Origin: Palaemon carinicauda
Lineage: Eukaryota > Arthropoda > Malacostraca > Decapoda > Palaemonidae
Assembly (NCBI RefSeq): GCF_036898095.1
Contig: NC_090738.1
Location: 62,917,605 to 62,981,604 of the forward strand
Reading direction: 5' to 3'
Length of the DNA stretch: 64,000 nucleotides
The notes under the pieces were generated by a model. The model worked only from the letters and a program-made list of their open reading frames with translations. It was not told the DNA's origin and searched no databases. The first letter of the stretch is position 1; every line of letters starts with the position of its first letter. The position numbers and the translations under genes were made by a program. Shown piece by piece: positions 24,865 through 38,503 of the stretch.

Positions 24865-24941
<77 letters not shown>

Positions 24942-25651
24942 TTATACTTCGAAATTTACATAAAATCAGCCTTAAAGGACATTTTATCTTCCAAATATAA
25001 TGTTGTATATATCTGAAATCATCTAAGTTAATTGAAACTCGTAATGAGAATACCCATCGAGAGACTCCCTAATATATACAGATATATTCCATCACTTACG
25101 GCCATCAAATCTTTTAAAAAGGCCTATAGATTTCTCTACCTTAGTTGGGATCCCATATCGAAATCTACTTCCCTTTTAGACTGGAAAACTTTTACAAATT
25201 ATCACATGAAATCGGTCTTTGGACCTTCAGTGTGAAATTATTTGAAGAACATTGCACTTTGAATCTATATGTTTTTACTTGGTTTCACACATGATTGGAA
25301 AAACATGAAATTCTAACTTTCTGAATCATAAAAATATATTCAAAAGATTTTGACAAGAAAGCAGGAGTGAGTCAATGCAAGTTTCCAGTTTCATACCAAT
25401 CAAAATCTTTGTCAGTTTTCGAAGCTAAAACAACAAATACATTTACCAAAATCGGAAAGAAAAAAATCTCATCGCCGTCCATTTTTGCCGGGAAATATTT
25501 TAGACACCAAAATGGCCCATTCGGTTTTCCTTGCGGACGTCTACTGTCCATTTTGGAGGGAATAGAAGTCTCTGCTTTGGCACATCTTTCAGGGATTTCT
25601 TTCAACCCTGGGAACAATGTTAAGAAGACAGCTGACGTTAAGTGGACATAA
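23668..25651 (+). repeat. U module, copy 3 (single satellite unit)
   Basis: The block B counterpart of 3556-5565, with the SINE, an (ATT)n run at 24865-24940 and a single 95-bp unit (about 25555-25650) before the T module. Confidence 0.85.
24185..24504 (-). mobile_element. tRNA-derived SINE, copy 3
   Basis: Counterpart of 4060-4381 with more substitutions. Box B (GGTTCGAGACC on the minus strand) is intact at 24442-24452. Confidence 0.68.
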
Positions 25652-26078
25652 AAATAACTATCTATTGTATGACTTTGGGTAAGGAACATAAAAAGAACAC
25701 TGGAAGATTTCACTTATATGTTACTTGGTAAAGGATTTTATATGTTTTACTTAACTTTTTCTGTCTTTATTCATAGACTTCTATTATATTTTTTTACGTG
25801 TAGTATGTATATACATAAAGAATTGTTTGGTTAGTTCAGTGTTGTCAGGTGTATGTGGACAGAGGAGAATGTGCAAAAAACAGGACAAACTCTTCGGTGT
25901 ATCTGTAGGAAAAGACAAAATAAGCCGTAACCAGAGATAGGGATCCAATGTAGTTCTGTCTGACCAGTCAAAGGACCCAATAACTCGCCAGAGGGGAAGC
26001 CTTGGTGAACTGACTATCTACTAAAACATATTAGTTTTGGAAGCAAGTAAGCTCCTGCTTTTTGAACACTGTGTATAT

Positions 26079-26132
<54 letters not shown>

Positions 26133-26486
26133 CAGAATTTTAATCATTAATTAGTAATTAACTCTGAGTTGCATAGTCCGTAGAATGTGTTACATTTTTA
26201 CCGTACCTATCAAAATTTTATTTTAAAACCGATATATACTGTACATCAATTTTGCGTCCATGCATTTCCATTATACATTTATGTGTAGAGGGCAGACATA
26301 CATACATACATACATACATACATACATACATACATACATACATACATACATACATAAATACAGACAGACAGACAGACAGACAGATGAACATATAGAAAAA
26401 AACATATATAATGAGTCACATTTAAATGTTACTGAATTCTAATGACGAGATTTGAAATGAAGGCATATACCTCTACTGTGTATCAG

Positions 26487-26531
<45 letters not shown>
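25652..26531 (+). repeat. T module, block B
   Basis: Counterpart of 5566-6489: LINE 5' fragment (about 25815-26030), (GA)n 26082-26129, (CATA)n 26297-26354 followed by (CAGA)n 26361-26383, and (GA)n 26488-26531. The CAGA run is a block-specific addition. No gene is seen. Confidence 0.75.
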
Positions 26532-26534
<3 letters not shown>

Positions 26535-27850
26535 GAAGAAATCATAATGAGAGACTCATAGCTAACGTTTCCCCTGATCCCTCTTAAGGTAAAACACTGG
26601 CTCCTTTTAAGGTCAAGCCAACGTTCCTTCTTTTCCTTTGTTACTTCATGAGAGAAAAATGTCGAACTCTAAATGGAGCGAGATGAGGAATCCTGTTTAC
26701 CCAAGACACTTTTCCTTCTGTCTCCTTCTGTTCCCGACCGGTCCGCTAATTGCTTTATCCTGATGAGATGTTCTTCTTGATGATGATAATCGCTTCAAAT
26801 CGAGCAATTTCACGGATAATTTAAGCAAGAAAAATTTCATGGGGAATTGTCGTTTGATTGTATTTATGTTAAAATATGTCCCCCTTCATATATGACCATT
26901 CCACGTGCAAACAAATGTTTGGGAGTTACGATATATTTGAACAATGTAAATTTTATCGCTTTAGATATCATTGTGTTATTTTCTAATAATTGAATATCAT
27001 ATGCCTTATGTCATAAGTTTAGATCATTGTAATTTCTATTCCATTGCTTTGGTTATCAGGGTAATTATTCGTTTATTTTGAAAAATGAGTGATATTTGTT
27101 ATTTAACTACTGATCGGCTTAGTTTTGTCCATATAGCTTCTCCGTTAATGAAATATTAGTGCTGAGAATATCCTTTTCAGATTAATAGATAATTCAACTC
27201 TATTATATCTTATTATATAATATTATATTGTAGCATATTTTTCACTAAAATGTCATAAAATAGAAAGTTTCTTTCTTTATGGTAATTGCTGAAGAAAATC
27301 TAAACATAAAAATAAATTGTCAACCAAATTGAAGATATTGCTATTATGAATTCTCCCAAAATTATCACCGTCATAAGATAATCGAAACTCCCTGATTGAT
27401 AGATTGTTTCATTGGCTAAAAGTAATTAACGTTATAACTGATATTAACTCACTAACATTTTTTGGTATTATTACAGTTTCAGCCAGCATCAGATTTTTTT
27501 TCTATTTGTTTAACTCGTTGTGATATCTACTTGAGATGATTGATATGAAAAACTTAATCGAAATCTATCGGAAATTAAAGATTACAGAGTTAATTGTTGA
27601 TGAATATAGTGATCCCAAGGACATCTTCTCGGTGCTGCGCAAGTGTTGCCCCCTTACGGATTCTAAAAACAGACGTTCTTCTAAGAAATCACCCCAGTTA
27701 ATTATCATGGCTTTTGTGGTGTAGAAGTAGGATATTTAGAGGTGTTCATTATTTGAGGTTATCGGATGATTTCATGGAGATTACAGTGGAACTCATGATC
27801 AATCAAATAACTGTTTTTTGTGTATATTCATCTTTTTATTAAAGTATGAA
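26532..27850 (+). repeat. P module, copy B1
   Basis: Counterpart of 6490-7850. A 62-codon ORF at 27536-27724 is interrupted in the A1 copy, so it is not taken as a gene. Confidence 0.75.
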
Positions 27851-27961
27851 GTGTCCTAAGTGTGACTCGGGCGTGTGTGTGTGTTTGTTTGTGTAATAGA
27901 GACAAACAGACAAAGTCTTTGTTATGAAACTAGATTATTAATAAAACCTTGGTTAGAGAGA

Positions 27962-28022
<61 letters not shown>

Positions 28023-28470
28023 TCTTCGATTTTTCTGAATGATATATAATCAGTTAGAGATGAGGTATTTCAATCCCTATGAATATAAATGCAAAGATAA
28101 ATGACCCAATATATTTGAATGACAATAATTACCATTCTTCCCACTAGATTCCTCCAACTGTAAATCTTCCGTTTCTTTTCTATTTGAAAAAGTCAAGAGA
28201 AAAGTGAAGAGAAATACCAACAGAAAATTCCACTAATGATCTATCCATTTTCTTCTATTTTTTTATTCATTCTGCTCACTTGTTCGAGATCATTAAAAGA
28301 CTATGATTGAAATAGTGAGTCTTAAACTTTCTCTATCAACAAGCATGAAATCTGAATCAGATAAAAATAAGCTTAAAGAATAGAAGTAGTTTTTCCACCA
28401 AGAGATTTCTTTTCATTAAATTGTCATTCGAGGGAGAAAAACAAAAGACTTTTTTTCCTTCAACCCCAAA
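27850..28470 (+). repeat. R module, block B
   Basis: Counterpart of 7860-8480, including (GA)n at 27956-28019 with one interruption. Confidence 0.7.
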
Positions 28471-28483
28471 AAGAGAAAAATTA

Positions 28484-28802
28484 CTTTAAACATTTAGATG
28501 GTTAATATGATCTTGTGTAACTTATTCCTGCACTCGTTTACCGTATTACTGTTTACTACATCAGCTAAAAGTATATTCCAAGTATTTTCTATTTTGTATG
28601 TAAAGAAATTGCCACCACATTGAGTGGGTTGTATCTTTTAAATTCCATGTTGCATCTATTATCTCTGGACTGATATGTGCTAAGCGTGAAAAGATTGTTG
28701 TAATCTACATATGTTATTCCTTCAAGAATTCTGAATGCCTCTATTAAGTGTTCCCTTAGTCGTCGAGTTTGTAGATCAAAAAAGTTCAAACGTTCCTAGG
28801 TG
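28484..28802 (-). pseudogene. Non-LTR RT C-terminal tail fragment 2
   Basis: A minus-strand frame of 66 codons (28589-28789) reads FFDLQTRRLREHLIEAFRIL and continues through NNLF to ISLHTK. This is the tail pattern of CR1/Jockey-like reverse transcriptases, in which RRLRGDLIE and FKIL are usual. The downstream TWN-LP part continues at lower coordinates in another frame. No RT core is attached, so it is an isolated relic. Counterparts are at 8690-9010, 45632-45935 and 63770-64000. Confidence 0.65.
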
Positions 28803-28849
28803 GCCCTAGTTATTCCTGCTTCCAGTCTATTGATATCCTTCTGAATACT

Positions 28850-29433
28850 TGGAACCCGGATTTGGATAGTTTTGGACTCGAAAAGCACAACAGCCAATTC
28901 GTTGCTTTATCTGGCAAATGTTTCTCAAAGGTTAAGAATTCTCAGAATTCCCCACTCTCTAATTATTGAGGAAGGAAGGAAATGTATTGTGACAGAAAAT
29001 GTATAAATTTTTTAACTCAGCCTCAAAGGGAAAAGTAATTTCAAATGAATTATATAAATTATTATTGTTTTCCTTGATTTTATGAAAGGTTTTATATTTA
29101 TCTCTCGTGTTCAGAATTCAGTTCCAGATCTTTTTACCTCTGCTAAGGAGGTTATGTAATTGAGTCGGTTTATTTATTTGTCTGTCTGTGTCTGCGGACA
29201 GGATTACGTCAAAACTACTCGGCGGATTTTCACCACAGATAGATCTTAGGTCATGATTACCCCCATTAAATTTTAGAGATGATCCAGAACTGGTTTCCAA
29301 TTTTTCGACATTTTAAGGATATCGTCAAACCAAATTGACGGATTTTGACGAAATTTTCATCAAGAATAGCTCTTAAGCCATTGAGTTTCTGCATATTTTC
29401 CATATTAATATTCGATTCTAAATTTAATACACA

Positions 29434-29487
<54 letters not shown>

Positions 29488-30242
29488 CTTGATTTCACCA
29501 CTTTTCTTAAGTAAGAATATCTCTTATATCTTTTCGTATAGGATTTTGCCTTTAGAAATAGACCTTCTTAGTATCTATCTATCCTTTAGACAAAACCTTC
29601 CCGGTCACGTAAATAAAATCTGTCTAATAGCACCTAGCTCTTCTTATCCAAGAATCTGATCGGCGCCTTACTAGCAGCTACCACAAAATTTGTTGCCTTT
29701 GCAAAAAAAAAAAAAAAATATTCCCTATGAAATCTTCGCGCACAATCAATTACTCACTTTTTCCTCAACAATGTCCATCACGGAACTGACTAATTGCCTA
29801 TTTTATTATGTACTGCAAATATTTTTTTTAATTCTGTATACTTTATTATTAAACATTTGGATTTCTCAAATGAATAGAGCAAAAATAAACTACCACTGAT
29901 ACTTTACTCTGATTTGTTTCGGTCTTAAAATTTTATTATGAAACCTTTATGCATTCTAATATTCATTTTTGAGGCCCTTATCGCATGCAATTGTTCAAGG
30001 TTTTCCTCTTCAGAGCGAGGGCCTTTTTTTAAAAACCTTCTTTCACTCTAATCCCATTCTCTTTATAAGAGTTTTTATGTCAATCTATCCTTTTAATTTT
30101 TTCACTCTGCTAAACTCAAATTGCTTATTTCCAAAAGACTATTTCAGGTTCTTCCAAAATAAAGCTTAACATTTTTTATCGAATAAACTTTATATATATA
30201 TATATATATATATACATATATATATAATATAATATATTTATA

Positions 30243-30317
<75 letters not shown>

Positions 30318-30339
30318 ATCTATATGTATATAATATATT

Positions 30340-30376
<37 letters not shown>

Positions 30377-30390
30377 ATATATATTATATA

Positions 30391-30431
<41 letters not shown>

Positions 30432-30532
30432 TTATACATATATATAATAATATATATATATAAGTATATATATATATATATTTATACAGTATATATATAT
30501 AATATAAATATATATATATATATATATAAATA

Positions 30533-30570
<38 letters not shown>

Positions 30571-31825
30571 TTTAAACTTATCTTATTGCTTTTTTCTTTT
30601 TAACATGCTCCCTGTCTAAGACCATTTCGTTATCAATTTCTTTTGATTTTAGCATTTTCCTTCTAAAATTTCTATTTAACACCATTTCTAAACCATCTTT
30701 CCTAATGTCTTTGTAATTCTCTCTGAACCCTTTTCTTTAAATCTCCTACATTTTTAGGATCTTTTCTTTTCTAACACTTTTTAAATGCTTTTCAAAAAGT
30801 TTTTATTCCATGCTAAATTATCCTTAAGACTCCTACCTTTTCCATTTCCCATTCCCAAAGACTTTTTTTTAAGGTTCTCAAAAACAAAACCGCTTTTCTT
30901 ACGACATTTCTTTTATGAGAACCATTTTTATTAAAACATTAATTCTTTTAAACATCCTTTTCTTAAAGACACATTCATTTGACCATCTTTCACTCAAAGA
31001 CCATTTACCTTTAAAATTCTTACTCTAAAAGACCGTCTTTTTTAGATAATTGTTTTCATATAATACTTTTTAACATCTACCTATCAAATTTCTAATCATA
31101 CTTTTGTTTCAGATCTTCAACTTCAAATTTTGATTCAGCACTAAGACCCTTCAAACATTCATTTCCTTCATGGTCTTCATTTTAACCTTACTGCTCTTAA
31201 AGACTCTGTCCTACGAATAGGAGATCATTTAAAGTATATTTCTTCTGAAGATCAATTATTTCTGACTTTCCTTCTCTCAAAGTTTTTTTTTTTATTTTAT
31301 TTTTTTTTCTACTTTTAATCTTACCATCTAAACCAAGAATTTTTCAAAAACCTATTCTTTTTAATTATAATTCTCCAAAAGATCCTCATCTTAATCTCAT
31401 ATAATCTCTAAGACACTATAAACTATATTTCTCTTAAAGACCACCCATATTCAAATCCTATCATATATCTAAGGTACTTTGAACCATCTTTTTCTAAAAG
31501 ACCTTAACACTTTTTTTTTTCATTTCAGTTTACCTTTTCCACTCCTGTGCATGGGAGATACTCCCGTAGAAACTCTTATGGGCTCTAAAATGATACATAC
31601 AATTTAACCTCGTATGATGAAATCTACTTTACTCTATGTGAGTCATTGTTAGACCTGTTTACCTCCTGTGAGGTAATGCAATTGCCTTCCCTCGAAAGGC
31701 AGCGGAGCGTGGTACATTACACTTAATGGAAATTGAATTTACATATTGCCTATCCTAGAACAAAGAGACAGTTGCCTATTACTCTTAAATCAAGGCAATT
31801 ACTACCGATTAGGAAACTATGGAGA

Positions 31826-31876
<51 letters not shown>

Positions 31877-32990
31877 TGTTTCGGGTTTTGCAATATCCCT
31901 CACAAAGTCAAGTTGTTAATGAAAATCGGCAGATAATTAAAATTTTCATCGACAAATCTGGATGTGATATGCTCCTATGCAAATCAGTTCTGAATTAAAG
32001 GTTCTTTGCCATTGGGAATATATGAGTAGGAGATACAAAAAGAGCCCCATGGATACGAGTGTGGAGGAAATGTCTGCATGGCCGTCAAAACCTACGGATC
32101 GACTTTCGTCTTAACAGATCGAAAGGATACGTTCTTCTCTCGATCAAGGGGTCTAGACTGTACATAAGTCCCCACACAACTTATGTGGTTTCGTCTATAA
32201 ACCCCGAGTCAACTGGATATCGATAACTCAGGGAGTGTTTTGTATTTAGATAACCTTGGTCAGGAGTATCCAATGGTCGGCCAGTCCTGGAAAATGTAGT
32301 GAACACTGGGTAGATTTTGCCAAGAGGGGAGGGGACTTGACATTTACCTACGTGATTAAATAGATAAAGGGTGTGGAAATGCAGGTGTTAAAGGTTAATC
32401 TGTTTACAAATGAAGAAAGTAATGTGATGGGCAGAGATCAGGCCAATAGAATTTACAAAGGATAATCTGGGTCAAAGAGTTTACCTCTTGGCTGGATGAG
32501 TTTCCTATCTGAAAGAGGGTAGATTTTTTATTAAGTGTCAGCGGGAAGGATAGATATGCTTAACACTGGGACATCTGGTTTTGGAGGAACACTTGTCAAA
32601 GGTTTAAACATATATCAGCTGAACGATGTAATGCGAATTCTCTATGGGCAGAACACCTGGGCAGGCTAAAAAAAAAATTATGCTAAGGTTGAGACAAACA
32701 GAAACTCAATCTAAGTAACACGGAGGATCCAGTTACTCTGATAATTACCAATACGGGAAAGGAAAAGAAATCCTTGACTAGACAGGCAGAGAAAGATTAA
32801 AAGTTGTTGTTTCAGCAGATTGCAGGAAGGCAGAAGTTGACATACGTCAAACACATAGGGTGGATATAAATCTAGGTTTAGTCATAAAAAGTGTAAAAAT
32901 TTAAACCTTTATTAAGCCTAGGGTTTGAGTAAAATGCTTAAATTGATTATATTAAAAACATTCAGTTAGTTTTTAGCAAATAACACTTCA
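28850..32990 (+). repeat. Q module, block B
   Basis: Counterpart of 9060-12900, with (CT)n at 29436-29484, a 17-base A run near 29702, a long (TA)n insertion at 30191-30570 absent from block A, and (CT)n at 31827-31872. No conserved ORF is seen. Confidence 0.72.
30191..30570 (+). repeat. (TA)n array
   Basis: About 380 bases of imperfect TA repeat. The matching place in block A (about 10430-10450) holds only a few TA dinucleotides, so this expanded after the blocks separated. Any ORF in it is an artefact. Confidence 0.95.
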
Positions 32991-33058
32991 TTTACTCGAT
33001 GCACAAACGACCCGAAGAAACAAAACCAATTATCATAATTCATCTTCTCGGTATTTTT

Positions 33059-33059
<1 letters not shown>

Positions 33060-33111
<52 letters not shown>
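33060..33111 (+). repeat. (GA)n microsatellite
   Basis: GA run at the Q/P boundary of block B, equivalent to 12978-13067. Confidence 0.95.
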
Positions 33112-33114
<3 letters not shown>

Positions 33115-34465
33115 GAAAAAATAATAATGAGAGAATCAGAGCAAACGTTTTCCCTGATCCCCTCAACATTTAAAACACTGTCACCTTTCAAAGTCAAGCA
33201 AACGTTTTTTTTTCCTCCTTCTTTGCTCCAAGAGAGAAAAAACGTCGATTTCTGAAAGGAGCGAGATGAGGAATCTGTTTACCCAAGACCCTTTTCCCTC
33301 TCTCTCCTTCTGTTCTCGACCGGTCCACTAATTGCTTTATCCGGATGAGATGCTCTTTTGCGTAGAGATGTCGTATCCGCTTCAATTCGAGCAGTTTTCA
33401 CGGGGAATATGAAGATATAAACTTTCATTGGAAATTGTCCTTAGATTGTATTCTATTATTACGTCCCCTTTAACATATGATTCTTCCGTCCGTAAACAAA
33501 TGCATAGAAGTTGAAATCTATTTGAACAATGTAGATTTAATTGATTTTAGAGGGCATTGCGTTATCGTCAATATAAATTGTTTTTATACAGAATGTTTAT
33601 TCATTAAATATCATATGCCTTATTTCATGAGTATAGTTAATTTATATTTATATTCGATTACTCTAATTACAGTATAAAAGTAGTATAAACAATGAGCCAT
33701 GTGTGTTAACTGATTATTGATTAGTTCCTTTCTTGATAGTATATTAGTCTTGAGAATATTCCAAGTTATCCTCATCTTTTAACCCAATTCTAAATATTAT
33801 CTAATATTATAAATTAAATAAAATTGCTGAAGACCTGTAATTTGTTAACCAAATTGCAGATATCATTCTGATAAAGTCTTTGAAAAAAATATACAGTTAT
33901 AAAATATCACTGGAAAAAATATCACTTATAACTTATTAGGATCTCATTGATTGATTAATTGCTTTATTTATAAAATGTAAGTTAACATCAGATTCTTTTT
34001 TTCTTTTTAATTCATTTTGATGTCTTCTTGAGATGACTGATACGAAAAACATACTAGTAATGAAAGATTAAGGAGATATTTGATACTGGATATTGTTATT
34101 GTAAGTACATCTTTAATCTGCCACTTCTGTGTTGCTCACTTTGTGGTGTGTTTTTTGTCAGTGCATTGTGGGTAAGAATAGGTGATGGTTTTATTTTTCT
34201 GTTCGTTCAGAATTAAGGGTAAAAACCTGATTAGTTCTTTTGTTTCAATGATCTGCAATCAAGTACGATTTTGAAATAAAGGCATTAGTTAAAAATCCCC
34301 TTTAGTTGTATGACATGGCTCTTGCATTCCAGACGTGTGATATTTGCGAGTATTCGTATTTTGAGGTTATCGGATGATTTCTGGAGATTATAGTGGAGCT
34401 CCTAATCAAGCAAATAAGTTTCTTAGTGCATATTCAGCTCTTACTAAAAGTGTAAAGTATCTTAA
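33112..34465 (+). repeat. P module, copy B2
   Basis: Counterpart of 13068-14480, with the same landmarks. The minus-strand ORF at 33194-33385 covers the best-conserved P segment but does not persist at full length in other copies. Confidence 0.75.
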
Positions 34466-35769
34466 GTCTGACTCTGCCTAAGACGGTATAATTACGTTGT
34501 AAGAGATTATGGAGGAACTTCCCTTCCTGGTTCTCATATCTTCCTCTTTGGAAATTAATTTTGTTTGCAAATTACTGATTGCACAAGGGAAGTCTGAAGC
34601 TTCAACATCTATTTATGCAAAGAGAGGAGGCTGACCAAAATATATAGCTTTTCCCTCTGGGAGTTTTCCGTCATCATGAGTGAAGTTAGGTGAGAGAGGG
34701 GGGTTTCAAGGGGTCCAAGGCCCTCACCCACGTAAGTTAGGAAGGAGAATCTGCCCCTAGGTTAGGTTAGATAGATATTTGTACGATGCAGCTCCCCTTA
34801 TTTTACTCGTTTAGTGTAATTCCCCAACTAAAAACGCTGATTTTACACTGCTGAAACCCTTTATTGTTTTACTTTAGATTATCTAATATATTTAAGCCTA
34901 CTATCTTGCGACAAAAATAACAGTTAAACGCGTTCAGAAATTGCATTATGTGAGTTAGAAAAACATAAATCTGCTGTTTGTTCAAACTTTAATTTTACAC
35001 ATTCATCACCATATTCACTCCACGCAATTAACGTAAATTAACTTACGCGAAGCTAATCTGGCCTTACGTGGGCTTTCAGTATAACAATGACACTGATATA
35101 TAACAAAATTGTAAAATAAAACTTACTTTAGAGTTGGGTGAGTCCAGAAGATATGGCTGCATCTGAAACAGGCAGAGAAATACTCAAAAATTCCCATTTG
35201 ATATCGAATGCCTGACGTTGACTGATGGAAAGGATCGTAAAACAATGAAAGTCTCGTTTTTAATGACGACCGAATGTTTCATTCTCAATTCTGATGATAG
35301 ATGGCAGCACCTGGGATATAGATAAACGTCCACCAGATATTTTTTTTCTCGAAATAGAGTATGAATTATTAATGCCAAAAGAGGCAAGCATCAGGAAATC
35401 AAAGATCACAAAGAAATTTATATTCCCCACTCTTTGATTATAATTAAAAATGCAAGCTTCATATATGTAACTATGGAATTTTTATCTAACAACTGGAGAT
35501 GAGTATTGACGAGTTCTAATCTACTAAAACCACATAAATTAGATAAAATAAAAGTAAAAAAAAAAAGATTTTGAATTCCTTATGATCCATGTCTCTGGAT
35601 ATATTTTCCATAGAGATAAAAACCCTTACATTTGTATAATTTTTCATGACTTAAACTGCAATCATGATTGTAATCCAACTCTGCTCCTTAAGGAGTGAGG
35701 ATTATCTCGTCAAATGATTCCTATTTCTAATTATGGCGGCATATATAAAAAAAGTAATCAGTCATATGT

Positions 35770-35825
<56 letters not shown>

Positions 35826-36089
35826 TACGCAAAAAAGCATTTTTTTATAAAGGAAAATATTACCAATGACGTTCTTACACCAATAGTCAAAGCGAGAAGG
35901 AAAAGGGAAGAAAACAATTATTTAAACTTAGAAAATTAATATTTTTCTAAGTATTTCTATAAATGACAAGTACACAGCTATTGGAGAGTAAATTCGAAAA
36001 ATGTGTTCACTAAGTCTCCATTGAAATAATTTCTTTCAAGATTTAATTAATCAAGTTAACAGCCAGACAGACAGCCAGAAGACAAATAT

Positions 36090-36154
<65 letters not shown>

Positions 36155-36216
36155 CTCTCTCTCTCTCTCTTACAGAATTTGGCCTAATTAAATAGGAATG
36201 TGTTTCCCTCTTGTAA
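34466..36216 (+). repeat. S module, block B (interrupted by LINE)
   Basis: Counterpart of 14480-15661, extending further because there is no gap: (CT)n at 35772-35820 and an interrupted (CT)n at 36092-36171. It ends at CAGAATTTGGCCTAATTAAATAGG, which in block C (57615 onward) runs on without interruption. Here the retrotransposon breaks it at 36216/36217. Confidence 0.72.
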
Positions 36217-36217
36217 C

Positions 36218-36274
<57 letters not shown>

Positions 36275-36479
36275 TAGCTAAGCTACAACCCTAGGTGGAA
36301 AAGCGAGATGTTATAAGCCCAAGGGCTCCAATAGGGAGGAAAGGAAATAAAGAAATAAATAAGTTATGAGATTAAATTAACAATAAATTATTCTAAAAGC
36401 AGTAACAACGTCAAAATAGATATATCATATAATTAAGAACGTTAAAAACAGATATGTCATAAATAAACTATAAAAAGAC

Positions 36480-36965
36480 TCATGTCAGCCTTGTCAACAT
36501 AAAAACATTTGCTCCAACTTTGAACTTCTGAAGTTCTACTGATTCAACTACCCGATTAGGAAGATCATTCCAAAACTTGGTAACAGCTGGATTAAAACTT
36601 ATAGAGTACTGCGTAGTATTGAGCCTCATGATGGAGAAGGCCTGGCTATTAGAAATAACTGCCTGCCTAGTATTACGAACAGGATAGAATTGTCCAGCGA
36701 GATATGAATGTAAAGGATGGTCAGAGTTATGAAAAGTCTTATGCAACATGCATAATGAACTAATTGAACAACGGTGCCAAAGATTAATATCTAGATCAGG
36801 AATAAAAAATTTGATAGACCGTAAGTGTCTGTCCAACAAATCAAGATGAGAATCAGCAGCTGAAGACCAGACAAGAGCACAATACTCAAAACAAGGTAGA
36901 ATTAAAGAATTAAAACACTTCTTCAAAATAGATTGATCACCGAAAATCTTGGAAGACTTTCTCAA
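36480..36965 (-). pseudogene. LINE ORF2 C-terminal region
   Basis: A 161-codon frame, in register with the RT core but separated by stops near 37185 and 37030. It contains LILPCFEYCALVWSSAADSHLDLL, typical of the region after the RT thumb, and FWNDLPNRVVES close to the end, the common W-N-x-LP tail motif. It runs to the element's 3' UTR. No RNase H domain is visible, which fits a Jockey/CR1-type layout rather than an I-type one. Confidence 0.8.
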
Positions 36966-37184
36966 TAAGACAATTTTTGTGCAATTGAAGAAGACACTGA
37001 CCTAATATGTTTCTCAAAAGTAAATTTTCTGTCGAGAATCACACCTAAAATTTCAAAAGTCATACAAATTTAAAGAAAAAATATCAATACTGAGATCCGG
37101 ATGTTGAGGAGCCACCGTCCTTGACCTACTTACAATCATAGTTTGAGTTTTGTTAGGATTCAACTTCATACCCCATAATTTGCA

Positions 37185-37859
37185 CTATGCAATAATTTTA
37201 GCTAAATGTCTATTAAGGGATTCACCAACCCCATAACCACATTCAGGGGATGGAATTGATGTAAAGAGAGTAGCATCATCTGCATATGTAACACGCTTAT
37301 TTTCTTGGCCAAACCACATATAAGGTGTATATAGTATGAAATGTAATGGGCCAGGAACACTACCATGTGGAACACCGGATAACACATCCATATACTTACT
37401 ATGGTGCCCATCAACAACAACTCTTTGAGATCTACTACTTAAAAAATCAGTAATAATGCTAAGAAATGACCCACCCACTTCCAACTGTTTAGTTTTGAAA
37501 ACAAGGGCCTCATGATTAACACGGTGAAATGCAGCACTAAAATGAAGGCCAATCATACGAACTTCCTGACCACAATCAAGGGATTTCTATACAGCATTGG
37601 GGATTGTAAGAAGGGCATCACATGCTCGGAGGCCTTTACGAAAACCAAATTGCAAACTAGGGAATAGATGATTACATTCAGCAAACCTATTAAGACGTTT
37701 TGCCAGAAGACGTTCAAAAACTTTAGATAACATGGGAGTAATGGAAATTGGGCGGTAATTAGTGGGACTTGAGCTACCACCAACACATTTACATAAAGGA
37801 GTAACATAACCAATTCTCCAACAAGTGCTAAAAGCTCCTCTTCTTGCTAACTTGAGCAA
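37185..37859 (-). pseudogene. LINE ORF2 reverse transcriptase core, inactivated
   Basis: One frame (shifted relative to the endonuclease) runs from 37859 to 37185, broken by a single TAG at about 37584-37586. N-terminal part: YRPIS and FGFRKG motifs. C-terminal part: LHFSAAFHRVNH, where family members normally have D-x-SAAFD-x-V, so both motif-A aspartates are His. It continues with GVPHGSVPGP for GVPQGS-LGP, then an intact YADD box (residues 91-94 of the downstream 123-codon piece). Loss of the motif-A Asp means no polymerase activity. A frameshift separates this from the linker. Confidence 0.88.
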
Positions 37860-38188
37860 AATAACAGATAAGGAAAAATACCGTTTGGGTCTACACCTCC
37901 ATAAGCATCAAGGTCCATCAACAGAGCTTTAATTTCACGAGATCGAAAAGCTAAACTAGTTAGTTTAGCCTCAGGAAAACAGGAATGAGGAAGTTCAAGT
38001 TTCCATAACTCTGTTTACTGGTAAAAATATCACCCAAAAGGGTTGCCTTTTCCTTTTGACAGTGATTGGCTGAGCCATATGGTTTAAGTAAAAGAGGAAC
38101 TGTTGCATCAACACCAAAGAGTACATATTTAAGGGTAGACCACCCATTTATGTTCTTGAGTTGTACCAGAAAGGGTTTCTTTTATGGT

Positions 38189-38374
38189 TTAATTGTATTC
38201 TTTTTCAGTGGAGGCATAAACTCTCTGAGCAAAAGCTCGAAGCTGAGTAAAGTTATTCCAGGTCAAATCTGATTTGTTACTCTTCAAAAGATGATAGGCC
38301 TCCTGCTTCTCCAAATAAGCACGTCTACAATCATCATTGAACCACGGTTTGTCCTTCACTCGGTACCTTTGCAC
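38189..38374 (-). pseudogene. LINE ORF2 linker segment
   Basis: The 61 codons are in the same frame as the endonuclease. The stretch YRVKDKPWFNDDCRRAYLEK matches the linker commonly found between endonuclease and RT domains (W-x-D-x-C-x-x-A pattern). It is separated from the endonuclease ORF by stops around 38400-38500. It is not a gene by itself. Confidence 0.7.
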
Positions 38375-38503
38375 ACGAGAAGGGATACGCCCATCAATTA
38401 TGTTGACTGGATTCGCATTTAAAGGGACAACAGGATCTATACTACTATATAATCATGACCAATTCAAGCACAAAAGATCAGGCAAAATCCCATTTCAGCC
38501 TTC